From Massilia sp. YIM B02443 (GTDB lineage Bacteria; Pseudomonadota; Gammaproteobacteria; Burkholderiales; Burkholderiaceae_D), in assembly GCF_030411955.1 (NCBI RefSeq), contig NZ_JASNRA010000027.1, positions 1-63,045 on the forward strand: a stretch of 63,045 bases of DNA, in the 5' to 3' direction. Positions 29,620 through 38,427 of the stretch are shown here, one piece after another. The translations under genes and the position numbers were made by a program. The stretch's first letter is position 1. Every line of letters starts with the position of its first letter. Below the pieces are notes generated by a model. It had not been told where the DNA came from. It saw only the letters and a list, made by a program, of their open reading frames with translations, and did no database searches.

Positions 29620-30462
29620 TTAGTGGACGCGTTTGTACCACGCCCCATCCTCGAACAGCGGCTGATAATCCGCCGCCCCCGCATCGGTCCCGTCCAGCAC
29701 CCGATCCAGCCCCAGCACGCCGAACAAAGCCAGGCTGTCGCGGAACAGGCGCAGCACGCGCTGCCGCAGCACCGGCCCGAAATCCGGCAACGCCCGGCAG
29801 CACAGAATCGCATGGAACTCGTTGAACGACCCATCCGTCACCAGGCAGTACTGCAGCCAGGTGATCCGCTCGCGTAGTCGCGGCAGCAGACGCGCACGGC
29901 CGTCGCTGACTTCGAAATAATCGGCCAGCCGCCCCGCGCCGCCGCTGGCTTCGTAGCCCGGCTGCGCCGCCAGCAGCTGCGCCGCCGGCAGCGTAGCCTC
30001 GCGCACTTCCAGCAGCAGTTCGTCGCTGGCCAGCGTCGCGAACACCTCGGTGCGCCCGTACAGCTTTTCCTCGGCCAGCAGGATCGCCAGCGTCCACGCT
30101 TCGCCCACGCCGGCCGCCTCGGGCAGCCAGACCTTGGGCAGGGCGGTGGGGCGCAGGCTGTTGGACAAGGCGCTGCGCTGCCGGCGCGCCCACTCGGGGC
30201 GGTCGAACAGCGACGCCGCCGGCACCGCCAGCGCGCGCGTCACGTCGAGCGCGGCGCCCGGCGCGTGCAGCACCTGTTCCTGCAGCCGCGACACCGTCGC
30301 CAGCTCGCGCCGCGCCACCACTTCCTGCAGCCGGCGCCGCAGCAGCGCGCGGTCGTGGCTGCGGTAGTCCAGGCCGTGGCGCTGGTACAGGGCCTCGAGC
30401 AGCAGGTCGATCTCGAGCTCCTCCAGCGCCGGGTCCGTTGGCATTCCCGTGAATGCGTTCAT
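29620..30462 (-). CDS. CheR-like protein with degenerate methyltransferase domain
   Basis: 280 residues. The N-terminal helical part (LEIDLLLEALYQRHGLDYRSHDRALLRRRLQ) matches CheR, and the C-terminal FHAILCCRALPDFGPVLRQRVLRLFRDSLALFGVLGLD corresponds to FDLIFCRNVLIYF...L of CheR. The SAM-binding segment that normally reads WSAGCATGEEPYSLA is here WLPEAAGVGEAWTLAILL, and the RNV motif is CRALPDF. So SAM binding and methylation are doubtful. It lies 19 bp downstream of the poly-HAMP hybrid kinase, same strand, so it probably acts in that pathway. Confidence 0.8.
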   Translation of the reverse strand: MNAFTGMPTDPALEELEIDLLLEALYQRHGLDYRSHDRALLRRRLQEVVARRELATVSRLQEQVLHAPGAALDVTRALAVPAASLFDRPEWARRQRSALSNSLRPTALPKVWLPEAAGVGEAWTLAILLAEEKLYGRTEVFATLASDELLLEVREATLPAAQLLAAQPGYEASGGAGRLADYFEVSDGRARLLPRLRERITWLQYCLVTDGSFNEFHAILCCRALPDFGPVLRQRVLRLFRDSLALFGVLGLDRVLDGTDAGAADYQPLFEDGAWYKRVH

Positions 30463-30481
30463 CGAACGGTCACCGCTCCGC

Positions 30482-33400
30482 TCAGTTGAGCCAGACCCGC
30501 ATCATCGACAGCAGCTGCGCCACGTCGACCGGCTTGGTGATGTAGTCCGAGGCGCCGGCGGCGATACACTTGTCGCGGTCGCCCTTCATCGCTTTCGCGG
30601 TCAGGGTGATGATCGGCAGCGAACGGAATTTCGGGATGCGGCGGATCGCCCGCATCGTGTCGTAGCCGTCCATCTCCGGCATCATGATGTCCATCAGGAC
30701 GATCTCGATGGTCGGATCCTTTTCCAGCACCTCGATGCCGTCGCGGCCGTTCTCGGCGAACAGCACCTGCATCTGCTGGCGCTCCAGCAGCGTCGACAGG
30801 GCAAAGATGTTGCGCAGGTCGTCGTCGACGATCAGGACCTTGCGTCCGGCCAGGCCGCCGTTGAGCGCGTGGATCTCTTCCAGCATGCGCCGCTGGGTCT
30901 CGGGCAGGCTGGCCTGCGAGCGGTGCAGGAACAGCGCGGTCTCGTCCAGCAGGCGCTCGGGCGAGCGCGCGTCCTTGATCACGATGGTCTTGGCATAGCG
31001 CTTGAGCTTCGTGACTTCCTTGCGATCGAGTTCCTTGGCGGTGTAGATCACGACCGGCAGGTCGCGCAGGCGCTCGTCGCGGCCGATCTGGTCGAGCAGG
31101 TCGAAGCCCGAGATGTCCGGCAGCGTCAGGTCCAGCACCATGCAGTCGAAGTGCGACGACTGCAGCGCCTCCAGCGCGCTGTTGCCGTCTTCGACGGTGA
31201 CGATGTGGATGTCGTTATTGCCGATCAGGGACACGATCGACTCGCGCTGGGCCGGGTCGTCGTCCACCACCAGCAGGCTGCGCTTGCCGCCCATCAGGAA
31301 CTTCTGGATACGCTTGAATTCTTCCTGCAGCTGCTCGCGCGCCACCGGCTTGTTGATGTACGAGATCGCGCCCTGGCGCAGCGCGCGTTCGCGCTCGCGC
31401 AGCGCCGACATCACGTGCACCGGGATGTGGCGCGTGCTCGGGTCGCGCTTGAGGCGGTCGAGCACCGTGAAACCGTCGATGTCGGGCAGGTCGATGTCGA
31501 GCAGGATCGCCGACGGCAGGTAGTCGCGCGCCAGCGACAAGGTGGAATCCCCGCGCTGGGTCACAATTGCTTTGAAATTTTTCTCGCGCGCGAAGTCGAG
31601 CAGCACCTTGGCGAAGCGCTCGTCGTCCTCGACGATCAGCACCGACGGGTCGCCCGGCGTCACCAGGCCGCGGTCGTCCAGCACGCTGGCGTATTCGACC
31701 ACCGCGCCGCTGGCGTCGGTGAGTTCGAAGGTCGCCACTTCACGCTGCTCCTGGATCACCGGCACCAGCGGGGCAGGCACGTTCTGCGGCGGCGCCAGGC
31801 GCGCCGGCTGCGGCTGGCGCGCCTGTTCGTAGTTGATGAAGCCGGCGCGGTTGTACGGCAGGTAGAGGGTGAAGATGGAGCCGGCGCCGACAGTCGATTC
31901 GACGCGGATTTCGCCGCCCAGCAGGCGCGCCAGTTCGCGTGAGATCGACAGACCCAGGCCGGTGCCGCCGTACTTGCGCGCGGTCGAGCCGTCGGCCTGC
32001 TGGAACGCCTCGAAGATCAGCTGCAGCTTGTCGGCCGGGATGCCGACGCCGGTGTCGTGCACCGAGAACGCCAGCACCGCGTCGGCGTGCTCCAGGTTCG
32101 GGTGGTCCGAGGTCCAGCCGCTGGTCACCAGGCTGATCGTCAAGGAAACCTGGCCGTGGCTGGTGAACTTGAATGCGTTCGACAGCAGGTTTTTGAGGAC
32201 CTGCTGCAGGCGCGTGGTGTCGGTCATCACGGCCGCCGGCAGGTTCTCGGCCAGGTCGACCTGGAAGCCCAGGTGCTTGGCTTCGGCCATGTGGCGGAAG
32301 GTGCGGTCGACGTAGTTGCGCAGGTTCGAGAAGCGGTACTCCGACACGTCCAGCGTGACGGTGCCCGACTCGATCTTGGACAGGTCGAGGATGTCGTTGA
32401 TCAGCGTGAGCAGGTCGGAGCCGGAGCCGAAGATGGTCTTGGCGAATTCGACCTGCTTGCCCGACAGGTTGCCCTCGGGGTTATCCGACAGCTGCTGCGC
32501 CAGGATCAGCAGCGAATTGAGTGGCGTGCGCAATTCGTGCGACATATTCGCCAGGAACTCGGACTTGTACTTGGACGACAGCGCCAGCTGGGTCGCCTTT
32601 TCTTCCAGCGCCAGTTTCGCTTGTTCGACCTCGCGGTTCTTGCGTTCCACCTCGATGTTCTGCTCGGAGAGCAGGCGCGCCTTCTCGCCCAGCTCCTGGT
32701 TGGTCTGCTGCAGTTCCTGCGCCAGTGATTGCGACTGGGTCAGCAGCGACTCGGTACGGCTGTTGGCCTCGATGGTGTTGAGCACCACGCCGATCGACTC
32801 CATCAGCTGGTCGAGGAAGGACAGGTGGGTTTCGGTGAAGCGGTCCAGCGACGCGATCTCGATCACCGCCTTGACCTGCTGCTCGAACAGGATCGGCAGC
32901 ACCACGATATTGTTCGGCGGCGCCGAACCCAGGCCCGACGACACCACGATGTAGTCGCGCGGCACGTCGGTGAGCCAGATGCGGGTCTTCTCCAGCGCGC
33001 ACTGGCCGACCAGGCCTTCGCCCGGCAGGAAGGAAGTCGGCAGCTTGCGGCTGGAACGGTAGCCGTAGGAGGCGATCATGCGCAGGCGCGCGTCGGACTC
33101 CTGCGAGTCCATCATGTAGAACACGCCGTGGTGGGCCGACACCAGCGGCGCCAGCTCCGACAGGATCAGCTTGGTCACCGCCTGCAGGTCGCGCTGGCCC
33201 TGCAGCAGGCGCGTGAAGCGCGCCAGGTTGGTTTTCAACCAGTCCTGCTGCGCGTTCTTCTGCGTGGTTTCCTTCAGGTTGCGGATCATCTCGTTGATGT
33301 TGTCCTTCAGGTAGGACACCTCGCCGCGCGCCTCCACTTGAATGGAACGCGACAGGTCGCCGCGGGTCACCGCGGTCGCCACTTCACCGATCGCGCGCAT

Positions 33401-36211
33401 CTGGTTGGTCAGGTTCGCCGCCAGCTGGTTGACGTTCTCGGTCAAGTCCTTCCAGGTGCCGGCCACGCCCGAGACGTTCGCCTGGCCGCCCAGCTTGCCT
33501 TCGGTACCCACCTCGCGCGCCACGCGGGTGACCTCCGATGCGAACGAGGACAGCTGGTCCACCATGACGTTGATGGTGTCTTTCAGTTCCAGGATCTCGC
33601 CCTTCACGTCCACGGTAATTTTCTTGGACAGGTCGCCGCGCGCCACCGCGGTGGTCACCGCCGCGATGTTACGCACCTGGCCGGTCAGATTGGATGCCAT
33701 GAAGTTGACGTTGTCGGTCAAGTCCTTCCAGGTGCCGCCCACGCCCGGCACGTAAGCCTGGCCGCCGAGTTTACCTTCGGTGCCGACCTCGCGCGCCACG
33801 CGCGTCACTTCCGAGGCGAACGAGTACAGGTGGTCCACCATCACGTTGATCGTGTGCTTCAGTTCCTGGATCTCGCCGTTCACGTCCACCGTGATCTTCT
33901 TGGACAGGTCGCCGCTTGCCACCGCGGTGGTCACCGCCGCGATGATACGCACCAGGCCGGTCAGATTGGATGCCATGAAGTTGACGTTGTCGGTCAAGTC
34001 CTTCCAGGTGCCGCCCACGCCCGGCACGTAAGCCTGGCCGCCGAGTTTACCTTCGGTGCCGACCTCGCGCGCCACGCGCGTCACTTCCGACGCGAACGAA
34101 GACAGCTGGTCGACCATCACGTTGATCGTGTTCTTCAGTTCCTGAATCTCGCCTTTCACGTCCACCGTGATCTTCTTGGACAGGTCGCCGTTTGCCACCG
34201 CGGTGGTCACCTCCGCGATGTTACGCACCTGCGCGGTCAGGTTGCCCGCCATCGAGTTCACGCCGTCGGTCAGGTCTTTCCAGGTGCCGGCCACGCCCGG
34301 CACGTTGGCCTGGCCACCGAGTTTACCTTCGGTGCCGACCTCGCGCGCCACGCGCGTCACTTCCGAGGCGAACGAGTTCAATTGGTCCACCATCACGTTG
34401 ATGGTGTTCTTCAGTTCGAGAATCTCGCCCTTCACGTCGACCGTGATCTTCTTCGACAAGTCGCCGTTCGCCACCGCCGTGGTCACGTCCGCGATGTTAC
34501 GCACCTGGCCCGTCAGGTTACCCGCCATCGAGTTGACCGAGTCGGTCAAGTCCTTCCAGGTGCCGGCCACGCCTTTCACCATCGCCTGGCCACCGAGCTT
34601 TCCATCGGTGCCGACCCCGCGCGCCACGCGCCTCACTTCCGACGAGATCGACGACATCTGGTCCACCATCACGTTGATGGTGTTCTTCAGTTCGAGAATC
34701 TCGCCCTTCACGTCGACCGTGATCTTCTTCGACAAGTCGCCGTTCGCCACCGCCGTTGTCACGTCCGCGATGTTACGCACCTGGCCCGTCAGGTTACCCG
34801 CCATCGAGTTGACCGAGTCGGTCAAGTCCTTCCAGGTGCCGGCCACGCCTTTCACCATCGCCTGGCCACCGAGCTTGCCTTCGGTGCCGACCTCGCGCGC
34901 CACGCGCGTGACTTCCGATGCGAACGACGACAGCTGGTCCACCATCACGTTGATGGTGTTCTTCAGTTCGAGAATGTCGCCCTTCACGTCCACCGTGATC
35001 TGTTTGGAGAGGTCGCCGTTCGCCACCGCGGAGGTCACCGCCGCGATGTTACGCACCTGGCCTGTCAGGTTGGACGCCATGAAGTTGACGTTGTCGGTCA
35101 AGTCCTTCCAGGTTCCGGCCACGCCATTCACCATCGCCTGGCCACCGAGCGTGCCTTCGGTGCCGACCTCGCGCGCCACGCGCGTGACTTCCGATGCGAA
35201 CGACGACAGCTGGTCCACCATCACGTTGATGGTGTTCTTCAGTTCGAGAATTTCGCCCTTCACGTCCACCGTGATCTTTTTGGAGAGGTCGCCGTTCGCC
35301 ACCGCGGTGGTCACCGCCGCGATGTTACGCACCTGGCCTGTCAGGTTGGACGCCATGAAGTTGACGTTGTCGGTCAAGTCCTTCCAGGTTCCCGCCACCC
35401 CCGGCACATAGGCCTGGCCGCCGAGCCTGCCTTCGGTACCCACCTCGCGCGCCACGCGCGTGACTTCCGAGGCGAAGGAGCGCAGCTGGTCCACCATGAC
35501 GTTGATGGTGTCCTTCAGCTGCAGGATCTCGCCGCGCACGTCGACCGTGATCTTCTTCGACAAGTCGCCGTTCGCCACCGCGGTGGTCACCTCGGCAATG
35601 TTACGCACCTGCGAAGTCAGGTTGCCCGCCATCGAGTTCACCGAGTCGGTCAAGTCCTTCCAGGTGCCGGCCACGCCTTTCACCTGTGCCTGGCCGCCGA
35701 GTTTACCCTCGGTGCCGACCTCGCGCGCCACGCGCGTGACTTCGGACGAGAACGACGACAGCTGCTCGACCATGGTGTTGGCGGTCATCGCCGCGCGCAG
35801 GTATTGCCCCTTCAATGGATGGCCGTCGACTTCGAGCGCCATGGTCTGCGACAGGTCGCCTTTCGCCACCGCGCCGATGACGCGCGCCATCTCGGTGGTC
35901 GGGCGCACCAGGTCGTCGATCAGGGTGTTGACGGAACTGATCATGGTGCTCCAGCCGCCCACCACGCCCGGCAGGTCGGCGCGCTGGGTCAGGTGGCCTT
36001 CGCGGCCGACCACGCGCGACACTTCGGTCACCGTCTCCACCATCTTCTGCTTGGTCTCGATGATGTCGTTCAGGGTATCGGCGATCTTGCCCGACACGCC
36101 GGTCCAGTCGGATGGCATGCGCACCGAGAAGTCGCCCTTCTTCAGTGCCATCAATGTGGTGAGCAGCAATTTGACGTCCAACTGTTCGCCCATGTCGGTC
36201 ATGGTGTTCAT
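30482..36211 (-). CDS. Giant soluble poly-HAMP hybrid histidine kinase (HAMP array-GAF-HisKA-HATPase-REC-REC-REC)
   Basis: 1909 residues, no membrane segment. Residues about 1-990 are HAMP domains: two divergent ones, then nine 92-residue units each holding a canonical HAMP (NGDLSKKITVDVKGEI) and a divergent one (GTEGKLGGQAYVPGVAGTWK). Then come GAF (about 1005-1150), a coiled coil, HisKA (FLANMSHELRTPLNSLL, His near 1223), HATPase_c (GTGLGLSISRELARLLGG) and three receivers (LLDIDLPD, VLDLTLPD, LMDIMMPEMDG). The architecture resembles group III fungal Nik1-type kinases and their bacterial relatives. It is probably a cytosolic osmotic or redox sensor. AAGGA lies 8 bases before ATG 36211. Confidence 0.93.
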   Translation of the reverse strand: MNTMTDMGEQLDVKLLLTTLMALKKGDFSVRMPSDWTGVSGKIADTLNDIIETKQKMVETVTEVSRVVGREGHLTQRADLPGVVGGWSTMISSVNTLIDDLVRPTTEMARVIGAVAKGDLSQTMALEVDGHPLKGQYLRAAMTANTMVEQLSSFSSEVTRVAREVGTEGKLGGQAQVKGVAGTWKDLTDSVNSMAGNLTSQVRNIAEVTTAVANGDLSKKITVDVRGEILQLKDTINVMVDQLRSFASEVTRVAREVGTEGRLGGQAYVPGVAGTWKDLTDNVNFMASNLTGQVRNIAAVTTAVANGDLSKKITVDVKGEILELKNTINVMVDQLSSFASEVTRVAREVGTEGTLGGQAMVNGVAGTWKDLTDNVNFMASNLTGQVRNIAAVTSAVANGDLSKQITVDVKGDILELKNTINVMVDQLSSFASEVTRVAREVGTEGKLGGQAMVKGVAGTWKDLTDSVNSMAGNLTGQVRNIADVTTAVANGDLSKKITVDVKGEILELKNTINVMVDQMSSISSEVRRVARGVGTDGKLGGQAMVKGVAGTWKDLTDSVNSMAGNLTGQVRNIADVTTAVANGDLSKKITVDVKGEILELKNTINVMVDQLNSFASEVTRVAREVGTEGKLGGQANVPGVAGTWKDLTDGVNSMAGNLTAQVRNIAEVTTAVANGDLSKKITVDVKGEIQELKNTINVMVDQLSSFASEVTRVAREVGTEGKLGGQAYVPGVGGTWKDLTDNVNFMASNLTGLVRIIAAVTTAVASGDLSKKITVDVNGEIQELKHTINVMVDHLYSFASEVTRVAREVGTEGKLGGQAYVPGVGGTWKDLTDNVNFMASNLTGQVRNIAAVTTAVARGDLSKKITVDVKGEILELKDTINVMVDQLSSFASEVTRVAREVGTEGKLGGQANVSGVAGTWKDLTENVNQLAANLTNQMRAIGEVATAVTRGDLSRSIQVEARGEVSYLKDNINEMIRNLKETTQKNAQQDWLKTNLARFTRLLQGQRDLQAVTKLILSELAPLVSAHHGVFYMMDSQESDARLRMIASYGYRSSRKLPTSFLPGEGLVGQCALEKTRIWLTDVPRDYIVVSSGLGSAPPNNIVVLPILFEQQVKAVIEIASLDRFTETHLSFLDQLMESIGVVLNTIEANSRTESLLTQSQSLAQELQQTNQELGEKARLLSEQNIEVERKNREVEQAKLALEEKATQLALSSKYKSEFLANMSHELRTPLNSLLILAQQLSDNPEGNLSGKQVEFAKTIFGSGSDLLTLINDILDLSKIESGTVTLDVSEYRFSNLRNYVDRTFRHMAEAKHLGFQVDLAENLPAAVMTDTTRLQQVLKNLLSNAFKFTSHGQVSLTISLVTSGWTSDHPNLEHADAVLAFSVHDTGVGIPADKLQLIFEAFQQADGSTARKYGGTGLGLSISRELARLLGGEIRVESTVGAGSIFTLYLPYNRAGFINYEQARQPQPARLAPPQNVPAPLVPVIQEQREVATFELTDASGAVVEYASVLDDRGLVTPGDPSVLIVEDDERFAKVLLDFAREKNFKAIVTQRGDSTLSLARDYLPSAILLDIDLPDIDGFTVLDRLKRDPSTRHIPVHVMSALRERERALRQGAISYINKPVAREQLQEEFKRIQKFLMGGKRSLLVVDDDPAQRESIVSLIGNNDIHIVTVEDGNSALEALQSSHFDCMVLDLTLPDISGFDLLDQIGRDERLRDLPVVIYTAKELDRKEVTKLKRYAKTIVIKDARSPERLLDETALFLHRSQASLPETQRRMLEEIHALNGGLAGRKVLIVDDDLRNIFALSTLLERQQMQVLFAENGRDGIEVLEKDPTIEIVLMDIMMPEMDGYDTMRAIRRIPKFRSLPIITLTAKAMKGDRDKCIAAGASDYITKPVDVAQLLSMMRVWLN
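33430..35915 (-). repeat. Nine tandem 276-bp units encoding the HAMP array
   Basis: The phrase encoding GTWKDLT recurs at about 33444, 33720, 33996, 34272, 34548, 34824, 35100, 35376 and 35652, i.e. exactly every 276 bp (92 codons) without indels. Neighbouring units share long identical nucleotide runs. The unit near 34548-34660 is the most divergent (MSSISSEVRRVARGVGTDG). The boundaries I give are approximate. Confidence 0.9.
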
Positions 36212-36551
36212 CGACTAGATCCTTGTTTCGGGTGAGGTGGTGAGGCAGGTGAGTGTGTATCGAGAATGTGCTTCGAGGAATTTTGACAAGATACCTTGCT
36301 GGCTTGCCAAGTCAAGATCCTGCGCGCTCGCTGCGACTTCAGGTTACAAATAATTGCAAATGTGAAATTTTATTCGTGCGGAGGGTAGTGGAAATTACAC
36401 AAGCGCGGCGCACGATTGCATCCAGCATTGTTGTTTATGCACTACAACATGCAGATCGGGTGCAATTTTCGTGGTGGATTGTTAATTTCCGTGAATTTTG
36501 AAGGGGGTCGAAGCAACTAGCATACAGGTGTTGACCAAAAATTCCGCCCCC
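36212..36551. other. AT-richer non-coding region between the poly-HAMP kinase and luxR
   Basis: 340 bp between divergent genes, visibly poorer in GC than the coding regions, and expected to hold both promoters. TTGAC at 36290 and GTCAAG at 36311 form a loose inverted pair. I see no lux-box-like CT-N12-AG palindrome here and no gene. Confidence 0.5.
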
Positions 36552-37379
36552 ATGATTGATACCGCTCTATTAGTCGAGCTGATGCAGGCCAAGGATTCCT
36601 CCGAATGGAGTGACTCTTTGTACACGCTCGCGCGCAAGCTCGGCTTCGATCGGGTCTTGTATGGGGTGGTCGCGTCGCGCGACGCGCCGTTCGAATCGGC
36701 CTTTTTGCGCAGCAATTATTCGGAAAGCTGGCGCGAGCGCTACGACCGCAACGGCTTCGCCTACGTCGACCCGACCGTCACCCACAGCCTGTCGAGCAGC
36801 TTGCCGCTGGTGTGGGAGCCGGGCGCCTTCGCTTCCAGCCAACAGCAGACGCTGTACGAAGAAGCGCGCATGCATGGCCTGCGCAGCGGCGTGACGCTGC
36901 CGGTGCACGGGCCGCAGGGCGAGTTCGGGGTGCTCAGTTTTGCCTCGGATGCGCGTCCGGATGCCGAGGCCAGGCGCGCCGCCGCCGCCGCCTTGCCCGC
37001 CCTGACCCTGGTGCGCGACTACGCGCTGGCCTCGTCCGCACGTTTCCGTGACGCGCTGCTGAATCCGCAACCGCCGCGCCCGCTGCACCAGCATCACCAC
37101 CAACAGCACCCGTATCACCAGCCCCACGTGCCGCAACACCAGATCGACGCTCAGCGCGCCGCCTTGCCGCGCCTGACCCGCCGGGAGCTGGAAGTGCTGC
37201 AATGGGTCATGGCCGGCAAATCGTCATGGGAGATCGCCCGGATTACAAGCTGTTCCGAAGCCACCGTCAATTTTCACCTGGCGAATGTCCGTCAAAAATT
37301 TGACGTGAACACCCGCCAGCAGGCGGTGGTCAAGGCGATCGCCCTGGGGCTGCTTACCCCTGAAGATCACCATCGTTGA
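36552..37379 (+). CDS. luxR: LuxR-family AHL-responsive transcriptional regulator
   Basis: 275 residues from the ATG at 36552. The autoinducer-binding domain carries the conserved W60, Y64, D73, P74, W88 and G113, equivalent to the TraR/LuxR set, so acyl-homoserine lactone binding is expected. The LuxR-type HTH (about 205-268) has E212, L216 and G222 at the canonical 4 and 6 spacing. Between the domains is an unusual linker (about 179-197) with eight histidines in 18 residues. The partner synthase gene is 0.45 kb downstream, with an RsaL-like gene between them on the other strand. The 3' end overlaps that gene by 26 bp. Confidence 0.93.
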   Translation: MIDTALLVELMQAKDSSEWSDSLYTLARKLGFDRVLYGVVASRDAPFESAFLRSNYSESWRERYDRNGFAYVDPTVTHSLSSSLPLVWEPGAFASSQQQTLYEEARMHGLRSGVTLPVHGPQGEFGVLSFASDARPDAEARRAAAAALPALTLVRDYALASSARFRDALLNPQPPRPLHQHHHQQHPYHQPHVPQHQIDAQRAALPRLTRRELEVLQWVMAGKSSWEIARITSCSEATVNFHLANVRQKFDVNTRQQAVVKAIALGLLTPEDHHR

Positions 37380-37626
37380 GTTTGCCATTCATGTACATGC
37401 GCAACAGGATCGACACGGGCGCAGGGATCGCGAGGCCGGTTTCGAAGCGGCTGCCGCTGGACTGGGTGACGCCGAAGCGGCCCCAGAATTTTTCCTGGCT
37501 TTCGCGTTTGCCGATGCGCAGGCGGCGCAGTTCGTGCGGGGCCAGGCGGATGGGACCGGCGCCCGGAATGCCTCCGTGGGCCTGCAGTTCGGCAGCCAGT
37601 GCGTCGCACATCAGATCGTTTGCCAT
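37354..37626 (-). CDS. rsaL: RsaL-like quorum-sensing repressor (small HTH protein)
   Basis: 90 residues. The segment KRESQEKFWGRFGVTQSSGSRFETG, followed by IPAPVSILLRMYMNGKLNDGDL, closely follows the pattern I recall for Pseudomonas RsaL (RESQExFWxRFGxxQSxGSRFExGxxIPxP). That is a lambda-repressor-like HTH protein that represses the AHL synthase gene. Position supports this: it lies between luxR and luxI and is divergent from luxI, as in known rsaL loci. AGGAAG lies 4 bases before ATG 37626. It probably limits AHL production by binding the shared 204-bp region. Confidence 0.85.
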   Translation of the reverse strand: MANDLMCDALAAELQAHGGIPGAGPIRLAPHELRRLRIGKRESQEKFWGRFGVTQSSGSRFETGLAIPAPVSILLRMYMNGKLNDGDLQG

Positions 37627-37712
37627 GGGTCTTCCTTTCGAGGTGAACAAGCGGGGCGGAAAGATGAAACGGGTTGATGGACAAAAGTATTGCACCGCCG
37701 ACATTGCTCAGC

Positions 37713-37732
37713 ACCTATCAGACCTGATAGTT
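37713..37732. promoter_or_regulatory. Lux-type box upstream of luxI
   Basis: ACCTATCAGACCTGATAGTT contains a perfect palindrome CTATCAG-AC-CTGATAG and fits the lux/las box rule CT-N12-AG. It lies about 100 bp before the luxI ATG and 87 bp before the RsaL-like ATG, where LuxR-AHL would be expected to bind. Confidence 0.65.
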
Positions 37733-37749
37733 ACCGATCTATTCATTTT

Positions 37750-37776
37750 GCATAAAGAATTTATGCGCAATGCATT
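37750..37776. promoter_or_regulatory. Overlapping palindromes, candidate RsaL operator/luxI promoter region
   Basis: GCATAAA-GAA-TTTATGC (37750-37766) is a perfect 7-3-7 inverted repeat. Overlapping it, TATGCGCAATGCATT (37762-37776) resembles the TATG-N7-CATA form I recall for RsaL sites, with the last base differing. Its position, between the lux box and the luxI start, suits a repressor site. Confidence 0.45.
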
Positions 37777-37830
37777 TTCTCTTCACGTTTCTGTTCATCA
37801 CGATGCGATAGCAAGCGAGGGGGCTGACAA

Positions 37831-38427
37831 ATGAGCATGCAAATCCGGATCGCGCCGCGCGGCGCCTTCAAATCGAACGAACTGTGCGAAATGCATACCT
37901 TGCGCGCCAGGGTGTTCCGCGGGCGTCTGGGATGGGAAGTGCCGGTCTTGTCCGGCATGGAGATCGACGGCTACGATGCGCTCGAGCCGCGCTACATGCA
38001 GATGCGCGAGGGCGATACGCTGCGCGGCTGCTGGCGGCTGCTGCCGACCGAGGGGCCGTACATGCTGAAGGATTCGTTCCCACAGCTGCTCGACGGCCAG
38101 GAGGCGCCGAGCGATCCGCAAATCTGGGAACTGTCGCGCTTTGCGCTGGAGACCGACGGCGGCGGCTTTGGTTTTTCAAGCATGACGATGGAGTCGATCG
38201 AGGCCGTGATCCGCCACGCCCACGAACAGGGCCTGCAGCGCTACGTCACCGTAACCACGGTGGCGATCGAGCGCATGCTGCGCCGCGCCGGGGTGGTAAC
38301 TACCCGCATCGGCGCGCCGCAGCAGGTCGGCATCGAGCGCGCGGTGGCGCTGTATGTCGAGATCGGGCCGACCTGGGACGCGTTGTACGCTTCACGCCCG
38401 CTCACACCGCGCCCGCTGGCGTCCTAG
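37831..38427 (+). CDS. luxI: LuxI-family acyl-homoserine-lactone synthase
   Basis: 198 residues. The invariant LuxI residues are visible: R25, F29, W35, D46, D49, R69, F83, E100 and R103 (in WELSRFALE). It makes an AHL from S-adenosylmethionine and an acyl-ACP; the acyl chain cannot be read from sequence. GAGGGGG lies a little upstream of the ATG. A lux box and palindromes lie in the 204 bp shared with the divergent RsaL-like gene. The stop overlaps the convergent peptidase gene by four bases. Confidence 0.93.
   Translation: MSMQIRIAPRGAFKSNELCEMHTLRARVFRGRLGWEVPVLSGMEIDGYDALEPRYMQMREGDTLRGCWRLLPTEGPYMLKDSFPQLLDGQEAPSDPQIWELSRFALETDGGGFGFSSMTMESIEAVIRHAHEQGLQRYVTVTTVAIERMLRRAGVVTTRIGAPQQVGIERAVALYVEIGPTWDALYASRPLTPRPLAS

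Noticed and set aside
33430..35915. Regular repeats considered as a CRISPR array or satellite
   Set aside because: The period is 276 bp with no spacers and the repeats encode HAMP domains in one open frame.
32729..36235. 1168-residue His/Val-rich open frame on the plus strand with strong periodicity
   Set aside because: It is the antisense shadow of the HAMP array; its repeats come from the 276-bp units of the real gene.
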